Shown: positions 42,420 through 52,931, counted from the stretch's first letter. The stretch is 64,000 bases of DNA from an uncultured Gemmiger sp. (GCA_947629015.1 CANRCB010000003.1:1-64000); one strand, 5' to 3'. Numbers and translations are program-made. Notes: generated from the letters alone by a model not told the origin.

Positions 42420-43856
42420 TTGATCCGGCAGAACCAGAAGTTGATCAATTTCCTGAATATGCTCACCGACGTGGCGCTGGTGTTCGCGGCCTATCTGGCG
42501 GCGATGTATGTCCGGTTCGAGGTGCTCAACGGCCGCCGCGGGCTGGATCTGATGTCGGCGCAGTACCTGTGGATGGCGCTGGCATACAGCCTCATCGTGG
42601 TGGTGGTATACAACGTGGCGGGGCTGTACGCGCCGCGCCGCTACAAAAACCCCGCCAGTGTCCTCACGCTCATCCTGCTCAGCAACGGGGTCACGCTGCT
42701 GGGGCTGATGGCGTTCTTCTATGTCACGCGCCTGATGGATTTCCCGCGGTTGGCGGTGGCGCTGTACTGGCTGTTCAGCAGCCTGCTGGTGGCGGCCAAA
42801 CACATGGCGGGGCGCACGCTGGTGCAGTATTACCGCCGGCGCGGCTACAACCAGAAGCACGTCATCGTGGTGGGGGACGGCGCCCTGGCCGCCCAGTACG
42901 CGCGGGATATCGCCGCCAACCCGCAGATGGGCTTCACGCTGGACGGGTACGTCGGCGCGCCGCGGCGCCGCGGGCTGGGCCTGTGGCTGGGCGGGTACGA
43001 GGATCTCAAGGATATCCTGGCCGATACCATCATCGACGACCTCGTCGTGGCGCTGGAACCCTACGAGACGCCCTATCTCAAGCAGATCCTCACCGCGGCC
43101 GACAAAGAGGGCGTGCGCATCAGCATCATCCCGTTTTATAACGAGTATATCCCCGCCCACCCCAGCATCGACGCCGTAGGTCACAGCAAGCTCATCAACC
43201 TGCGCGCCGCGCCGCTGGACAACCTTGCCTGGGCGGCGCTCAAGCGCGGGGGGGATATCCTGGGCTCGCTCGTGCTCATCGTGCTTGCCAGCCCGGTCAT
43301 GCTCGTCACGGCCATCGGGGTCCGCCTGAGCAGCCCGGGGCCGGTGCTGTTCCGGCAGGAGCGCGTGGGCAAAAACAAAAAGACCTTCACCATGCTCAAG
43401 TTCCGCAGCATGAGCATGCAGGCGGAAAGCCGCGCCGATACGGCGTGGACCACCGCCGCCGACCCGCGCAAGACCCGTTTCGGCAGCTTTATCCGCAAAT
43501 GCAGCATCGACGAGCTGCCGCAGCTGTTCAACGTCCTCAAAGGGGACATGAGCCTTGTCGGCCCGCGGCCGGAGATACCCTACCATGTCGACCACTTCAA
43601 GCAGGAGATACCGCTCTACCTTGTGCGCCAGCAGGTGCGCCCCGGCATGACGGGCTGGGCCCAGATCCACGGCCTGCGCGGGGATACCAGCATCGAGGAG
43701 CGCGTCAAATACGATATCTGGTATATCGAGCACTGGAGCCCCTGGCTGGACGTGTATATCCTGTTCAAGACGGCGTTCGGCGGCTGGCTCAACGGCGAAA
43801 AGGTCGCCGCGCCGGCCGAAGCCTCCGCCCGCGTGGAGGAGACGGACCATGCCTAG
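42420..43856 (+). CDS. Polyprenyl-phosphate sugar phosphotransferase (initiating enzyme)
   Basis: 478 residues from a TTG at 42420 (AAAGGGGG upstream). Four to five N-terminal membrane spans, a CoA-binding-like domain (HVIVVGDGALAAQYARDI), and a C-terminal bacterial sugar transferase domain beginning KRGGDILGSLVLIVLASPVM, with TMLKFRSM and SIDELPQLFNVLKGDMSLVG then PRPE. This is the WbaP/exopolysaccharide glycosylphosphotransferase family, which moves a sugar-1-phosphate from UDP-sugar to undecaprenyl phosphate, the first step of a surface glycan. It heads the locus and overlaps the next gene by 8 bp. The sugar is unknown. Confidence 0.92.
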   Translation: MIRQNQKLINFLNMLTDVALVFAAYLAAMYVRFEVLNGRRGLDLMSAQYLWMALAYSLIVVVVYNVAGLYAPRRYKNPASVLTLILLSNGVTLLGLMAFFYVTRLMDFPRLAVALYWLFSSLLVAAKHMAGRTLVQYYRRRGYNQKHVIVVGDGALAAQYARDIAANPQMGFTLDGYVGAPRRRGLGLWLGGYEDLKDILADTIIDDLVVALEPYETPYLKQILTAADKEGVRISIIPFYNEYIPAHPSIDAVGHSKLINLRAAPLDNLAWAALKRGGDILGSLVLIVLASPVMLVTAIGVRLSSPGPVLFRQERVGKNKKTFTMLKFRSMSMQAESRADTAWTTAADPRKTRFGSFIRKCSIDELPQLFNVLKGDMSLVGPRPEIPYHVDHFKQEIPLYLVRQQVRPGMTGWAQIHGLRGDTSIEERVKYDIWYIEHWSPWLDVYILFKTAFGGWLNGEKVAAPAEASARVEETDHA

Positions 43857-44955
43857 CCCGCTGCGCGTCGCCCAGGTGCTGGGCCGCATGGACTACGGCG
43901 GTATCGAGGCGGAAGTGCTCAACTATTACCGCCACATCGACCGCAGCAAGGTGCAGTTCGATTTTTACTGCGCGCAGGGCAGCGCGCTGCCCCAGCGGGA
44001 GGAGCTGCAGGCCCTTGGCGCGGGGCTGTACCCCGTGCCCACCTACAGCCATCCGCTTGCCTTCCACCGCGCGCTGTACCAGGCGTTCCGGGAGCGCGGC
44101 TACAAGATCGTGCACGCACAGCTGAGCACGATGTCGGTCTTTGCGCTGTTCGCCGCGTGGCGCGCCGGGGTGCCGGTGCGCATCTGCCACAACCATTCCA
44201 CCGCGCACCGGGGCGAGGGCGCCAAGACGCTGCTCAAATATCTGCTGCGCCCCCTCAACCGGCTGTTCGCCACCGATCGCTTCGCCTGCGGGCAGGCGGC
44301 CGGGCGCTGGATGTACGGCGCCCGCGCGATGGAAAGCGGCAGGGTCACGGTCTGGCCCAACGCCATCGAGACGGCGCGCTTCGCCTATGACCCCGCCGCC
44401 CGCGCCGCGTTGCGCGCCGAGCTGGGCATCCCGCAGCACGCCGTGGTCATCGGGCATATCGGGCGGTTCATCTACCAGAAAAACCACGCCTTTTTGCTGG
44501 ATGTCATGGCGCAGCTGCGGCACCTGGCCCCGCAGGCCCGCCTTTTGCTGGTGGGGGAAGGGGAGTGGCTGCCCCGCCTGCGCGCCAGGGCCGAACAGGC
44601 CGGGCTGGCCGGGCAGGTGGTGTTCGCCGGGGCACGGCGCGATGCCGCCGGGCTCTACTCCGCCATGGATGTCTTTTGCCTGCCCAGCTTTTATGAGGGG
44701 ATGCCCCTCGTCGCGTGGGAGGCGCAGGCCAACGGCCTGCCCTGCCTGTTCAGCGAGCATATCCCCGCCGAGGCCGCCGTCACCCCGCAGGCGCATACGC
44801 TGCCGCTTTCGGCGGGCGCCGCGGCGTGGGCACAGGCGGCGCTGGAACTGGCGGGGCAGCGGGCCGCCGCGCCGGATACCGCCGCCTGCGATATCGCCCC
44901 CTGGGCGGAAAAGCTCGGGCGGTGGTATTGCGAAAAAGCGCGGCAAAACGGGTAA
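43849..44955 (+). CDS. Glycosyltransferase, GT4 family (EpsF-like)
   Basis: 368 residues, GT-B fold. The N-terminal half begins VAQVLGRMDYGGIEAEVLNY and includes ICHNHSTAHRGEG, typical of EpsF-like enzymes. The C-terminal nucleotide-sugar half has IGRFIYQKNHAFLLDVM and FYEGMPLVAWEAQANGLP (the Glu-x7-Glu pattern). The ATG overlaps the stop of the initiating transferase. It probably adds an early sugar. Donor and acceptor unknown. Confidence 0.88.
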   Translation: MPSPLRVAQVLGRMDYGGIEAEVLNYYRHIDRSKVQFDFYCAQGSALPQREELQALGAGLYPVPTYSHPLAFHRALYQAFRERGYKIVHAQLSTMSVFALFAAWRAGVPVRICHNHSTAHRGEGAKTLLKYLLRPLNRLFATDRFACGQAAGRWMYGARAMESGRVTVWPNAIETARFAYDPAARAALRAELGIPQHAVVIGHIGRFIYQKNHAFLLDVMAQLRHLAPQARLLLVGEGEWLPRLRARAEQAGLAGQVVFAGARRDAAGLYSAMDVFCLPSFYEGMPLVAWEAQANGLPCLFSEHIPAEAAVTPQAHTLPLSAGAAAWAQAALELAGQRAAAPDTAACDIAPWAEKLGRWYCEKARQNG

Positions 44956-44967
44956 GGAGCTTTGGGC

Positions 44968-46080
44968 ATGAAGGTCGTCATCAGCGCGCTGCAATACCGG
45001 CAGGAAAACTCCGGCATCGGGGTGCTTTTGCGGGAGCTGTTCGGCCGCTGCGCGCAGGACCCGCCCGCAGAGTGCGAGGTCGTTTTGCCGGCGGACGCGC
45101 CGCCCTTCCCCCACGGGGGGGCCACGCAGCTGCGCTACGCGCCCTGCGGGTACGGGCAGGGGCTGCGGCGCATGGCCTACCAGAGCTTCACGGTGGGCCG
45201 CCTGGCAAAGGACGCCGTCCTGCTCACCACCGATTCCAAGACGCCGTTCTTCCTGCCGCGCAGCTGCCGCCTTGTCCCGCTCGTCACCGACCTGGCCGTC
45301 TACCGTATGCCCAAGGTCTACAAAGCCTCCCGCGCCGTCTGGTGGCGCCTGCAATACCGCTATGTGCGCCGGCGCGCGGCGCTGTACCTTGCCATCTCGG
45401 AATTCACCAAACGCGAATTGACGGAGCTTCTGCACATCCCGCCGGAGCGCGTGCGGGTGGTGCCCTGCGCGTATGACGCGCGCCTGCACCGCGTGACGGA
45501 TCCGGCAGCGCTGGCGGCGCTGCGGCAGCGGTACGCCCTGCCGGAACGGTACATCCTGTTCGTCGGCAACGCCAACCCGCGCAAAAACCTGGCGCGTATG
45601 CTCGCGGCGTTCGACCGCCTTGCCCAAACCACGGCGCTGCCGCACCATCTGGTCATCGCGGGCGGGGAAGGGTGGAAATTCGACCGCGCCGCTGCCCTTG
45701 CGGGCCTTGCCTGCCGGGAGCGGGTGCACTTCCTGGATTTCGTGCCCGACGACGACATCCCCGCGCTCTATTCGGCGGCCGAGGTGTTCGTGTTCCCCTC
45801 GCTGTACGAGGGGTTCGGCATCCCGGTGCTGGAGGCGCAGGCCTGCGGGGTGCCGGTGCTCGCCGCCGACGCCGCAGCCCTGCCCGAAACGGCGGGCGAC
45901 GGCGCCCTTTATGTCGACCCGTACAGCACGCAGAGCCTTTGCGACGGTATGCGCCGCATCCTGGAGGACCCGGCGCTGGCCGCCCGCCTGGTGCAGGCCG
46001 GGGCGCGCAACTGCAAGCGCTTTTCCTGGGATGCCTCGGCCCGGATCTTAAAAACGATACTCGAACAAGAGGTGTTATGA
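44968..46080 (+). CDS. Glycosyltransferase, GT4 family (mannosyl/rhamnosyl type)
   Basis: 370 residues from the ATG at 44968, with AAGGAG eight bases upstream. The N-terminal half includes ENSGIGVLLRELFGR and AISEFTKRELTELLHIP; the C-terminal half includes YILFVGNANPRKNLARMLAA and [19 protein letters not shown]. This subfamily often uses GDP-mannose or a GDP-deoxyhexose, which fits the GDP-sugar genes that follow. Its stop overlaps the start of the phosphohexomutase. Donor inferred from context. Confidence 0.88.
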   Translation: MKVVISALQYRQENSGIGVLLRELFGRCAQDPPAECEVVLPADAPPFPHGGATQLRYAPCGYGQGLRRMAYQSFTVGRLAKDAVLLTTDSKTPFFLPRSCRLVPLVTDLAVYRMPKVYKASRAVWWRLQYRYVRRRAALYLAISEFTKRELTELLHIPPERVRVVPCAYDARLHRVTDPAALAALRQRYALPERYILFVGNANPRKNLARMLAAFDRLAQTTALPHHLVIAGGEGWKFDRAAALAGLACRERVHFLDFVPDDDIPALYSAAEVFVFPSLYEGFGIPVLEAQACGVPVLAADAAALPETAGDGALYVDPYSTQSLCDGMRRILEDPALAARLVQAGARNCKRFSWDASARILKTILEQEVL

Positions 46081-47762
46081 TGGACTATCAGCAGCAATAC
46101 CTGCGCTGGCGGGAAAACGCCGTGCGGGACACGGCGCTGGGGCAGGAGCTCGCCGCCATCGAGGGCGACGCCGCCGCCATTGAGGACCGCTTTTATCAGG
46201 AACTTGAATTCGGCACCGGCGGGCTGCGCGGCGTGTTGGGCGCCGGCACCAACCGCATGAACGTATACACCGTGGCCAAGGCCACGCAGGGGCTGAGCAA
46301 CTACCTAAACGCCCAAGCCGCGGCGCCGCAGGTGGCCATCGCGTATGACAGCCGCCGCAACTCCACGCTGTTCGCGCAGACGGCGGCCGCGGTGTTCGCC
46401 GCCAACGGCATCCGCGTGCACATCTATCCGCGGCTGATGCCCACCCCCTCGCTCTCCTTTGCGGTGCGGGATCTGGGCTGTGACGGCGGTGTCGTCATCA
46501 CCGCCAGCCACAACCCCGCCAAGTACAACGGGTATAAGGTCTACGGCGCCGACGGCTGCCAGATCACCACCGAGGCCGCCAAAGCCATCCAGGCCGCCAT
46601 CGACCCCGTCGACCCCTTCACCGGCGTGCGCTGGGCGGAATTTGACGCGATGCTCGCCGCCGGCAAGGTGCAGTATATCGGCGGGGACACGGTGGAACGC
46701 TACCTGGCCGCGGTCGATACCGCCTCGGTGCTGCCCGCCGGCATCAAGCGGGACGTGGCCATCGTCTACACCCCGCTCAACGGCACCGGCATCTCCTGCG
46801 TGCCGCGCTGCCTCAAAGAGCACGGCTTTACCAACATCACCATCCCCGACGAGCAGAAGGACCCCAACGGGGATTTCCCCACCTGCCCGTACCCCAACCC
46901 CGAGATCCGCGAGGCCCTCACCGTCGGGCTGGACTGGGCGCGCCGCACCGGCAGCGACCTGCTGCTCGCCACCGACCCGGACTGTGACCGCGTCGGCGTC
47001 GCCGTCAAAAACGGCGGGGACTATACCCTCATCACCGGCAACGAGATGGGCGTGCTGCTGCTGGATTTCGTCTGCAAAATGCGCACGGCCAACGGCACCA
47101 TGCCCAAGGCCCCGGTGGCGGTCAAGACCATCGTCACCACGCCGATGGCCGCCAGGGTGGCCGCGCACTACGGCGTGCAGCTCATCGACGTGCTGACCGG
47201 CTTCAAGTTCATCGGCGAGCAGATCGGCCTTTTGGAGAAAAAGGGCGAGCAGGGGCGCTACATCTTCGGCTTTGAGGAAAGCTACGGCTATTTGAGCGGC
47301 AGCTTCGTGCGAGACAAGGACGCCGTCAACGCTTCGCTGCTCATCTGTGAGATGTTCGCCTGGTACAAGGCGCAGGGCCAAAGCCTGGTGGAGGTGCTGG
47401 ACGGGCTCTATGCCGCCCACGGGTACTACGAGGGCCGCCTGTACACCGCCGCCTTTGAGGGCGCGCGCGGCAAGCAGAAGATGGAGGCCATGCTCACGGC
47501 GCTGCGCGCGGCGCCCCCGGCCGATATCGCCGGCATCCCGGTCCTGCAGTGCCTGGACTACCGGCAGGGCATCGGCGGGCTGCCAAAGTCCAACGTGCTG
47601 CGCTACCTGCTGGCCGACGGTATGGAGGCCACGGTGCGCCCCTCCGGCACCGAGCCCAAGCTCAAGGTCTATCTGACGGCCGTCGGGCCGGACCGCGAGG
47701 CCAGCCGCCAAACGGCGGACAGGATGCAGGCATATTTCGCCCAATGGGCCGCAAAGGAATGA
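46080..47762 (+). CDS. manB: Phosphohexomutase, probably phosphomannomutase (ManB role)
   Basis: 560 residues from the ATG at 46080 (another ATG at 46077 is possible; AGAGGTG favours the second). Catalytic loop TASHNPAKYNGYK, metal loop TDPDCDRVG, sugar loop GFEESYGYLSG, and RPSGTEPKLK. It is clearly paralogous to the gene at 35000. Its place between glycosyltransferases and manA/manC points to mannose-6-phosphate to mannose-1-phosphate conversion for GDP-mannose. The symbol reflects the pathway role; specificity cannot be read from sequence. Confidence 0.85.
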   Translation: MDYQQQYLRWRENAVRDTALGQELAAIEGDAAAIEDRFYQELEFGTGGLRGVLGAGTNRMNVYTVAKATQGLSNYLNAQAAAPQVAIAYDSRRNSTLFAQTAAAVFAANGIRVHIYPRLMPTPSLSFAVRDLGCDGGVVITASHNPAKYNGYKVYGADGCQITTEAAKAIQAAIDPVDPFTGVRWAEFDAMLAAGKVQYIGGDTVERYLAAVDTASVLPAGIKRDVAIVYTPLNGTGISCVPRCLKEHGFTNITIPDEQKDPNGDFPTCPYPNPEIREALTVGLDWARRTGSDLLLATDPDCDRVGVAVKNGGDYTLITGNEMGVLLLDFVCKMRTANGTMPKAPVAVKTIVTTPMAARVAAHYGVQLIDVLTGFKFIGEQIGLLEKKGEQGRYIFGFEESYGYLSGSFVRDKDAVNASLLICEMFAWYKAQGQSLVEVLDGLYAAHGYYEGRLYTAAFEGARGKQKMEAMLTALRAAPPADIAGIPVLQCLDYRQGIGGLPKSNVLRYLLADGMEATVRPSGTEPKLKVYLTAVGPDREASRQTADRMQAYFAQWAAKE

Positions 47763-47769
47763 CCGCGCC

Positions 47770-48888
47770 GTGAAAGTCGCCCTTGAATTGCAGCCCTGCT
47801 GCGGCAAACGCTCCGGCATCGGGATCTATACCTACGAGCTGGCGCGCCGTATGCGCGATGGGGATGGCCTGGAATTTTACGGGAACCTTTTCAACTTTAT
47901 GGGCCGCAATGACAACCGGACGGCGCTTTCCGGCATCGATATGCCGGTAACCACCCGCAAGTTGCTGCCTTACGGCGTGTACCGCCGCATCTGGGGCTTT
48001 GTGCCCATCCCGTATGGCGCGCTGTTCCCCGGCGGGGCGGATCTGAGCGTGTTTTTCAACTACATCGTGCCGCCGCGCCTGCACGGCAAGGTGATGACGA
48101 CGGTGTATGATTTGACCTACCTGCGTTACCCCGAGACGATGGACGCCAAAAACCGCCGGCGGCTGGAAGCGGGGATGCGCTACAGCGTCGAACGCGGCGA
48201 CCGCATTTTGACCATCTCGGAATTTTCCAGGCAGGAGATCGCGTCACTGCTGGGCGTTGCGCCAACGCGCATCTCGGTGGTGCCCTGCGCGCCGTCCGTC
48301 CCCGCGGTGCCGGCGGAATTCTCCGCTTGCCGTCAAAAATTCAACATACGCGGGCCGTATCTGCTCTATATGGGCACCATCGAGCCGCGCAAAAACCTTG
48401 TGCGCCTGCTGGAGGCGTTCGCCCTGCTCAAGAAAGAACAGGGCATCCCCCACCAGATGGTGCTGGCGGGCGGCGCCGGCTGGAACAACGGCGGGATTTT
48501 CGCGGCGGCGGAGCGCGTGCCGGATGTGGTTTTTACCGGCTATATTTCGCAGGCGGAAAAATACGCGCTGTACCAAAATGCCGCGGCCTTCGTTTTCCCT
48601 TCTCTGTATGAGGGGTTCGGCATCCCGCCGCTGGAGGCGATGCAGGCCGGCTGCCCGGTGGTGTGCGCCGACGCGGCCTCCCTGCCCGAAGTCGTGGGGG
48701 ACGCGGCGGAACTCGTCGACCCGCGCGCCCCCGCCGCCATCGCGCAGGGGATATGGAACGTTTTGTCCGACCCCGCGCACGCGGCGGAGCTTGCGCGCCG
48801 CGGCCGCCTGCGCGCCGCGGCCTATACGTGGGATGCCTCGGCGCAAAAATTCATCGGCATCTGCAAGGAGGTTTTGGGCCTTCCATGA
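47770..48888 (+). CDS. Glycosyltransferase, GT4 family
   Basis: 372 residues from a GTG at 47770, 8 bp after the mutase stop. N-terminal [16 protein letters not shown] and the central [17 protein letters not shown]-terminal [20 protein letters not shown] and [20 protein letters not shown], a WbdB/mannosyltransferase-like pattern. The stop overlaps the ATG of manA (ATGA). Its neighbours make GDP-mannose and GDP-deoxyhexose, so such a donor is likely. Confidence 0.88.
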   Translation: MKVALELQPCCGKRSGIGIYTYELARRMRDGDGLEFYGNLFNFMGRNDNRTALSGIDMPVTTRKLLPYGVYRRIWGFVPIPYGALFPGGADLSVFFNYIVPPRLHGKVMTTVYDLTYLRYPETMDAKNRRRLEAGMRYSVERGDRILTISEFSRQEIASLLGVAPTRISVVPCAPSVPAVPAEFSACRQKFNIRGPYLLYMGTIEPRKNLVRLLEAFALLKKEQGIPHQMVLAGGAGWNNGGIFAAAERVPDVVFTGYISQAEKYALYQNAAAFVFPSLYEGFGIPPLEAMQAGCPVVCADAASLPEVVGDAAELVDPRAPAAIAQGIWNVLSDPAHAAELARRGRLRAAAYTWDASAQKFIGICKEVLGLP

Positions 48889-49850
48889 AGTATGAACCGC
48901 TCAAAATGCACCCCTGTTATAAGCAGTACCTTTGGGGCGGGCACCGCCTGAAGGCGGAGTTCCACAAGGCCGACGCGCCGGATGTGGCCGCCGAAAGCTG
49001 GGAACTTTCCTGCCATCCGGACGGGCTTTCCCTTGTGGAGGGCGGCCCGTGGGCCGGGCGCAGCATCGCGGAGCTTGGTGCTTTGGACCGCGCCGGCTTT
49101 TGGGGTACGGCGTGCACCGGCGCGCAGTTCCCGCTGCTGGTCAAGCTCATCGACGCCGCGCAGCCGCTTTCCATCCAGGTCCACCCGTCCGACGAAAGCG
49201 CCGACGCCGCGGCGGGGGAGAGCGGCAAGGCCGAGATGTGGTATATCGTGGACTGCGCGCCGCAGTCGTTCCTCTATTTTGGGTTCGACCGTGCCGTCAC
49301 GCCCGCAGAATTCAAGCGCCGCGCCGCCGACGGCACCATCTGCGAGGTCCTCAACAAGGTGCCGGTCGCGCCGGGGGACGTGTTCTACATCCTGCCCGGC
49401 ACCATCCACGCCATCGGGGCGGGCATCCTCATCGCCGAGATCCAGCAGAGCTCCAACACCACCTTCCGCGTGTATGACTACCAGCGCAAGGGCCCGGACG
49501 GCCGGCCCCGCCCGCTCCATCTGGCCCGCGCGGCCGAGGTCGTGAGTTATGCCCCGCTCCTGCCGGAGGAGTGCCATGCCAACAGCATGGTGTCCTTCCG
49601 GGATTTCACCATGGCGGAGATGTTCAGCTGCCGGTATTTCCGCGCCTACCGGCTGGATGTGCGCAGCCGGGTGCGCCTGCGGTGCGACGGCACCTCCTTC
49701 CAGCACCTTTTGTGCGTGGAGGGCAGCGGCGTCCTGCGCGCGCAAGGGCGGGAATGGCCGCTTTTGCGCGGGGAGTCCTTCTTTCTCCCCGCCGCGATGG
49801 AAGACTATCAGCTGGAGGGCACCTGCCGGGTGCTGCTTTCGCGGATATAA
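48885..49850 (+). CDS. manA: Mannose-6-phosphate isomerase, type I
   Basis: 321 residues. Zinc cupin enzyme that converts fructose-6-phosphate to mannose-6-phosphate, feeding the GDP-mannose path. The metal site is seen in QVHPSDE and in PGTIHAIGAG, with ESWELSCHPDG and AEMWYIVDC characteristic of the short Firmicutes form. The C-terminal cupin half is divergent. Start overlaps the preceding stop. Followed by manC after 23 bp. Confidence 0.92.
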   Translation: MKYEPLKMHPCYKQYLWGGHRLKAEFHKADAPDVAAESWELSCHPDGLSLVEGGPWAGRSIAELGALDRAGFWGTACTGAQFPLLVKLIDAAQPLSIQVHPSDESADAAAGESGKAEMWYIVDCAPQSFLYFGFDRAVTPAEFKRRAADGTICEVLNKVPVAPGDVFYILPGTIHAIGAGILIAEIQQSSNTTFRVYDYQRKGPDGRPRPLHLARAAEVVSYAPLLPEECHANSMVSFRDFTMAEMFSCRYFRAYRLDVRSRVRLRCDGTSFQHLLCVEGSGVLRAQGREWPLLRGESFFLPAAMEDYQLEGTCRVLLSRI

Positions 49851-49873
49851 AGCAAACAGAAAGGACACAATGT

Positions 49874-50953
49874 ATGGAACCCATGAAAAAGACTGCACTG
49901 ATCATGGCGGGCGGCCGCGGGGAACGGTTCTGGCCCAAAAGCCGGCAAAACCTGCCCAAACAATTCCTTTCCCTGACCGATGACGGCAAGACGATGATCC
50001 AGCTCACGGTGGAGCGCATCCTGCCGCTGGTCGATATCCAGGATATCTATATCGCCACCAACCGCGCCTACAAGGCGCTGGTGCGCGAGCAGCTGCCTGG
50101 CCTGCCGGAGGAAAATATCCTGTGTGAGCCGGTGGGCCGCAACACCGCCCCCTGTGTGGGCCTTGGCGCCGTGCATATGCAGAAAAAATACGGCGACGCC
50201 GTGATGATGGTGCTGGCCTCGGACCATCTTATCAAATACACCTCCATCTTCCAGGCCACCCTCAACGATGCCTGCGAGGTCGCGCAGGCGGGGGAGAACC
50301 TCGTCACCATGGGCATCACCCCCGACACCCCCGAAACGGGCTACGGCTATATCAAGTTCCTGCCCGACCGCGCGCTGGGCCACGCGCTCAAGGTGGAATG
50401 CTTTGTCGAAAAGCCCGACCTCGAGACCGCCAAGGAATACCTCGCCTCGGAGCAATACCTGTGGAACAGCGGGATGTTCATCTGGAAAGTCTCCACCATC
50501 CTTGACAACATCGCCCGCTACCTGCCCGATACCTGTGCGGGGCTCAAGCGTATCCAGGCGGCCATCGGCACGCCGGACGAGGAGGCGGTGCTCGAAAAAG
50601 AGTTCACGGCCTTCAAGTCGGAATCCATCGACTACGGCGTGATGGAAAAAGCCGAGGATATCTACACCCTGGCCGGCTCCTTCGGGTGGGACGACGTCGG
50701 CTCCTGGCTGGCGGTCGAGCGCATCAAGAGCAGCAACGAATTCAACAACGTCCTTGAAGGCAACGTCGTCACGGTCGAGACGCAGAGCACCATCATCCAG
50801 GGGCGGGACAAGCTCATCGCGGCCGTCGGCCTTGAGGATATGATCATCGTCGACACCGAGGACGCGCTCCTCGTCTGCGAGAAAAACCACGCGGCCGATA
50901 TCAAAAAGGTTTTGGAGCTGCTGCGCATCAGCGACCGCACCCAATACCTTTGA
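49874..50953 (+). CDS. manC: Mannose-1-phosphate guanylyltransferase
   Basis: 360 residues, so it carries only the GDP-mannose pyrophosphorylase part and lacks the C-terminal isomerase domain of bifunctional ManC/AlgA. That activity comes from the separate manA. The nucleotide loop is ALIMAGGRGERFWPKSR with LPKQFL following, the product site FVEKPDLETA, and GSFGWDDVGSW late. The ATG at 49874 has AAGGA at eight bases. It makes GDP-mannose from mannose-1-phosphate and GTP. Confidence 0.94.
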   Translation: MEPMKKTALIMAGGRGERFWPKSRQNLPKQFLSLTDDGKTMIQLTVERILPLVDIQDIYIATNRAYKALVREQLPGLPEENILCEPVGRNTAPCVGLGAVHMQKKYGDAVMMVLASDHLIKYTSIFQATLNDACEVAQAGENLVTMGITPDTPETGYGYIKFLPDRALGHALKVECFVEKPDLETAKEYLASEQYLWNSGMFIWKVSTILDNIARYLPDTCAGLKRIQAAIGTPDEEAVLEKEFTAFKSESIDYGVMEKAEDIYTLAGSFGWDDVGSWLAVERIKSSNEFNNVLEGNVVTVETQSTIIQGRDKLIAAVGLEDMIIVDTEDALLVCEKNHAADIKKVLELLRISDRTQYL

Positions 50954-50977
50954 GTGGAAAGAAAGGAACAACAGCCC

Positions 50978-52018
50978 ATGAAAAAAGCGCTTATCACCGG
51001 CATCACCGGGCAGGACGGCTCCTTTTTGGCGGAGCTTTTGCTGGAAAAAGGGTACGAGGTGCACGGCATCACGCGCCGCGCCTCGCTGCCCAACACCGAG
51101 CGCATCGCCCATATCCTTGACAAGGTCACCCTGCACGACGGGGATTTGAGCGATTCCTCCAGCATCCTGCGCATCATCGGCCTTGTGCGCCCCGACGAGG
51201 TGTACAACCTTGCCGCGCAGAGCCATGTGCAGGTCAGCTTTGACGTGCCGGAGTATTCCGGCGATGTCGATGCTCTTGGTGTGCTGCGCATCCTTGAGGC
51301 CATCCGCATCCTCGGCATGGAAAAGGCCTGCCGCTTTTATCAGGCTTCCACCTCCGAGCTGTACGGCAAGGTGGAGGAGATCCCCCAGCGGGAGACCACG
51401 CCCTTCCACCCCTACAGCCCCTACGCCATCGCCAAGCAGTACGGGTTCTGGATGGTGAAGGAGTACCGCGAGGCATACGGGATGTTCGCCGTCAACGGCA
51501 TTCTGTTCAACCATGAATCCGAGCGCCGCGGCGAGAATTTCGTTACCCGCAAGATCACCCGCGCGGCGGGGCGCATCGCCTGCGGCCTGCAGGACACCCT
51601 CCAGCTGGGCAACCTGGACAGCCGGCGGGACTGGGGCTACGCCAAGGATTACGTTGAATGTATGTGGCGCATCATGCAGCACGATACGCCGGAGGATTTC
51701 GTCATCGCCACCGGCGTGCAGCATACCGTGCGGGAGTTCACCACCCTCGCCTTCGCCCATGACGGCATCGAGCTGGAATGGCAGGGCAGCGGCCTTGACG
51801 AGAAGGGCATCGACAAAGCCACCGGAAAAGTGGTCGTGACGGTGAACCCCGCGTGGTTCCGCCCCACCGATGTCGACAACCTCTGGGGCGACCCCACCAA
51901 AGCAAAGACCGTGCTTGGCTGGGATCCGCAGACCACCAGCTATGAGCAGCTGTGCGCCATCATGGCCGAGCATGACCTTGCGCTGGCCAAAGCCGAGAAG
52001 GCGGCGCAGAACGCATGA
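50978..52018 (+). CDS. gmd: GDP-mannose 4,6-dehydratase
   Basis: 346 residues, extended SDR. N-terminal NADP site [20 protein letters not shown], then [12 protein letters not shown], catalytic STSELYGK (Ser/Thr) and [10 protein letters not shown] (Tyr-x-x-x-Lys), and [16 protein letters not shown], the Gmd tetramer/NADP loop. It makes GDP-4-keto-6-deoxymannose. Its stop overlaps the start of the reductase by 4 bp, so the pair acts in series. Confidence 0.96.
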   Translation: MKKALITGITGQDGSFLAELLLEKGYEVHGITRRASLPNTERIAHILDKVTLHDGDLSDSSSILRIIGLVRPDEVYNLAAQSHVQVSFDVPEYSGDVDALGVLRILEAIRILGMEKACRFYQASTSELYGKVEEIPQRETTPFHPYSPYAIAKQYGFWMVKEYREAYGMFAVNGILFNHESERRGENFVTRKITRAAGRIACGLQDTLQLGNLDSRRDWGYAKDYVECMWRIMQHDTPEDFVIATGVQHTVREFTTLAFAHDGIELEWQGSGLDEKGIDKATGKVVVTVNPAWFRPTDVDNLWGDPTKAKTVLGWDPQTTSYEQLCAIMAEHDLALAKAEKAAQNA

Positions 52019-52929
52019 GGGCGCTCATCACCGGCAGCAAGGGGTTCGTCGGGCGGTATCTGCGCGCCGAGCTGGAGCAAAACGGGTATGATGTGCTGGG
52101 CCTTGACCTGGCCGCCGATGAAAAGACCCTCTGCGCCGACCTTTTGGACCCCGAGGCGGCGCGGCAGGCGGTGGCGCAGGCGGCCCCGGACATCATCATC
52201 CATCTCGCCGGGCAGGCGGATGTAGGCCTTTCGTGGCGGCAGCCGCAGCGCACGGTCGAGATCAATGTGGTGGGCGCACTCAACCTGATGGGGGCGGTGC
52301 GCACCTGCGCCCCGGCGGCGCATCTGGTGCTCGTCGGCTCCTCCGACCAGTACGGCGACCTTGGCGCGGCGGGGCAGTGCGTCACCGAGGCATTGCCCAT
52401 GCGGCCGCGTTCCCCCTACGGGGTGTCCAAAAAAGCACAGGAGGAGTTTGGCGCCGTCTACGCGCGCGCCTACGGGCTGCATATCTGCATGACCCGCTCC
52501 TTCAACCACGGCGGCGCCGGCCAGCGGGAAGGCTTTCTTATCCCGGATTTTGCCGCCGGCATCGTGCGGGTGGAAAAAGGCATGGCCGATACCGTCAAGG
52601 TCGGCAACCTTACCTCCAAACGGGATTTTACCCATGTGCGGGACGTGGTGCGCGCCTACCGCCTGCTGGCCGAGGCCGGCCGCCCCGGCGAGGTATACAA
52701 CGTCGGTTCCGGCACCGCGCACAGCGCGCAGGAGATCCTGGACGCCCTGTGCGCCATGGCCCGCTGCCCCATCCGTGTCGAGCAGGACCCCGCGCGTATG
52801 CGCCCCAGCGATACCCCCGTCATCTGCTGTGACCACACCAAACTCACGGCGGACACCGGCTGGCAGCCCATCCTGCCGCTGGAGCGCATCCTGCGGGACA
52901 CCCTTGATTACTACCGTGCAAAGGATTGA
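52015..52929 (+). CDS. rmd: GDP-4-keto-6-deoxy-D-mannose reductase (Rmd-like)
   Basis: 304 residues, extended [19 protein letters not shown] at the N-terminus, SDQYGDLG in the middle, [14 protein letters not shown] (Tyr-x-x-x-Lys) and [16 protein letters not shown] late. Being one reductase rather than the longer Fcl epimerase-reductase, it should give GDP-D-rhamnose. A GDP-6-deoxytalose outcome cannot be excluded. Overlap with gmd and the mannose genes supports the assignment. GDP-D-rhamnose is the donor for A-band-type D-rhamnan in Pseudomonas and for Geobacillus/Aneurinibacillus S-layer glycans. Confidence 0.88.
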   Translation: MRALITGSKGFVGRYLRAELEQNGYDVLGLDLAADEKTLCADLLDPEAARQAVAQAAPDIIIHLAGQADVGLSWRQPQRTVEINVVGALNLMGAVRTCAPAAHLVLVGSSDQYGDLGAAGQCVTEALPMRPRSPYGVSKKAQEEFGAVYARAYGLHICMTRSFNHGGAGQREGFLIPDFAAGIVRVEKGMADTVKVGNLTSKRDFTHVRDVVRAYRLLAEAGRPGEVYNVGSGTAHSAQEILDALCAMARCPIRVEQDPARMRPSDTPVICCDHTKLTADTGWQPILPLERILRDTLDYYRAKD

Positions 52930-52931
52930 AG

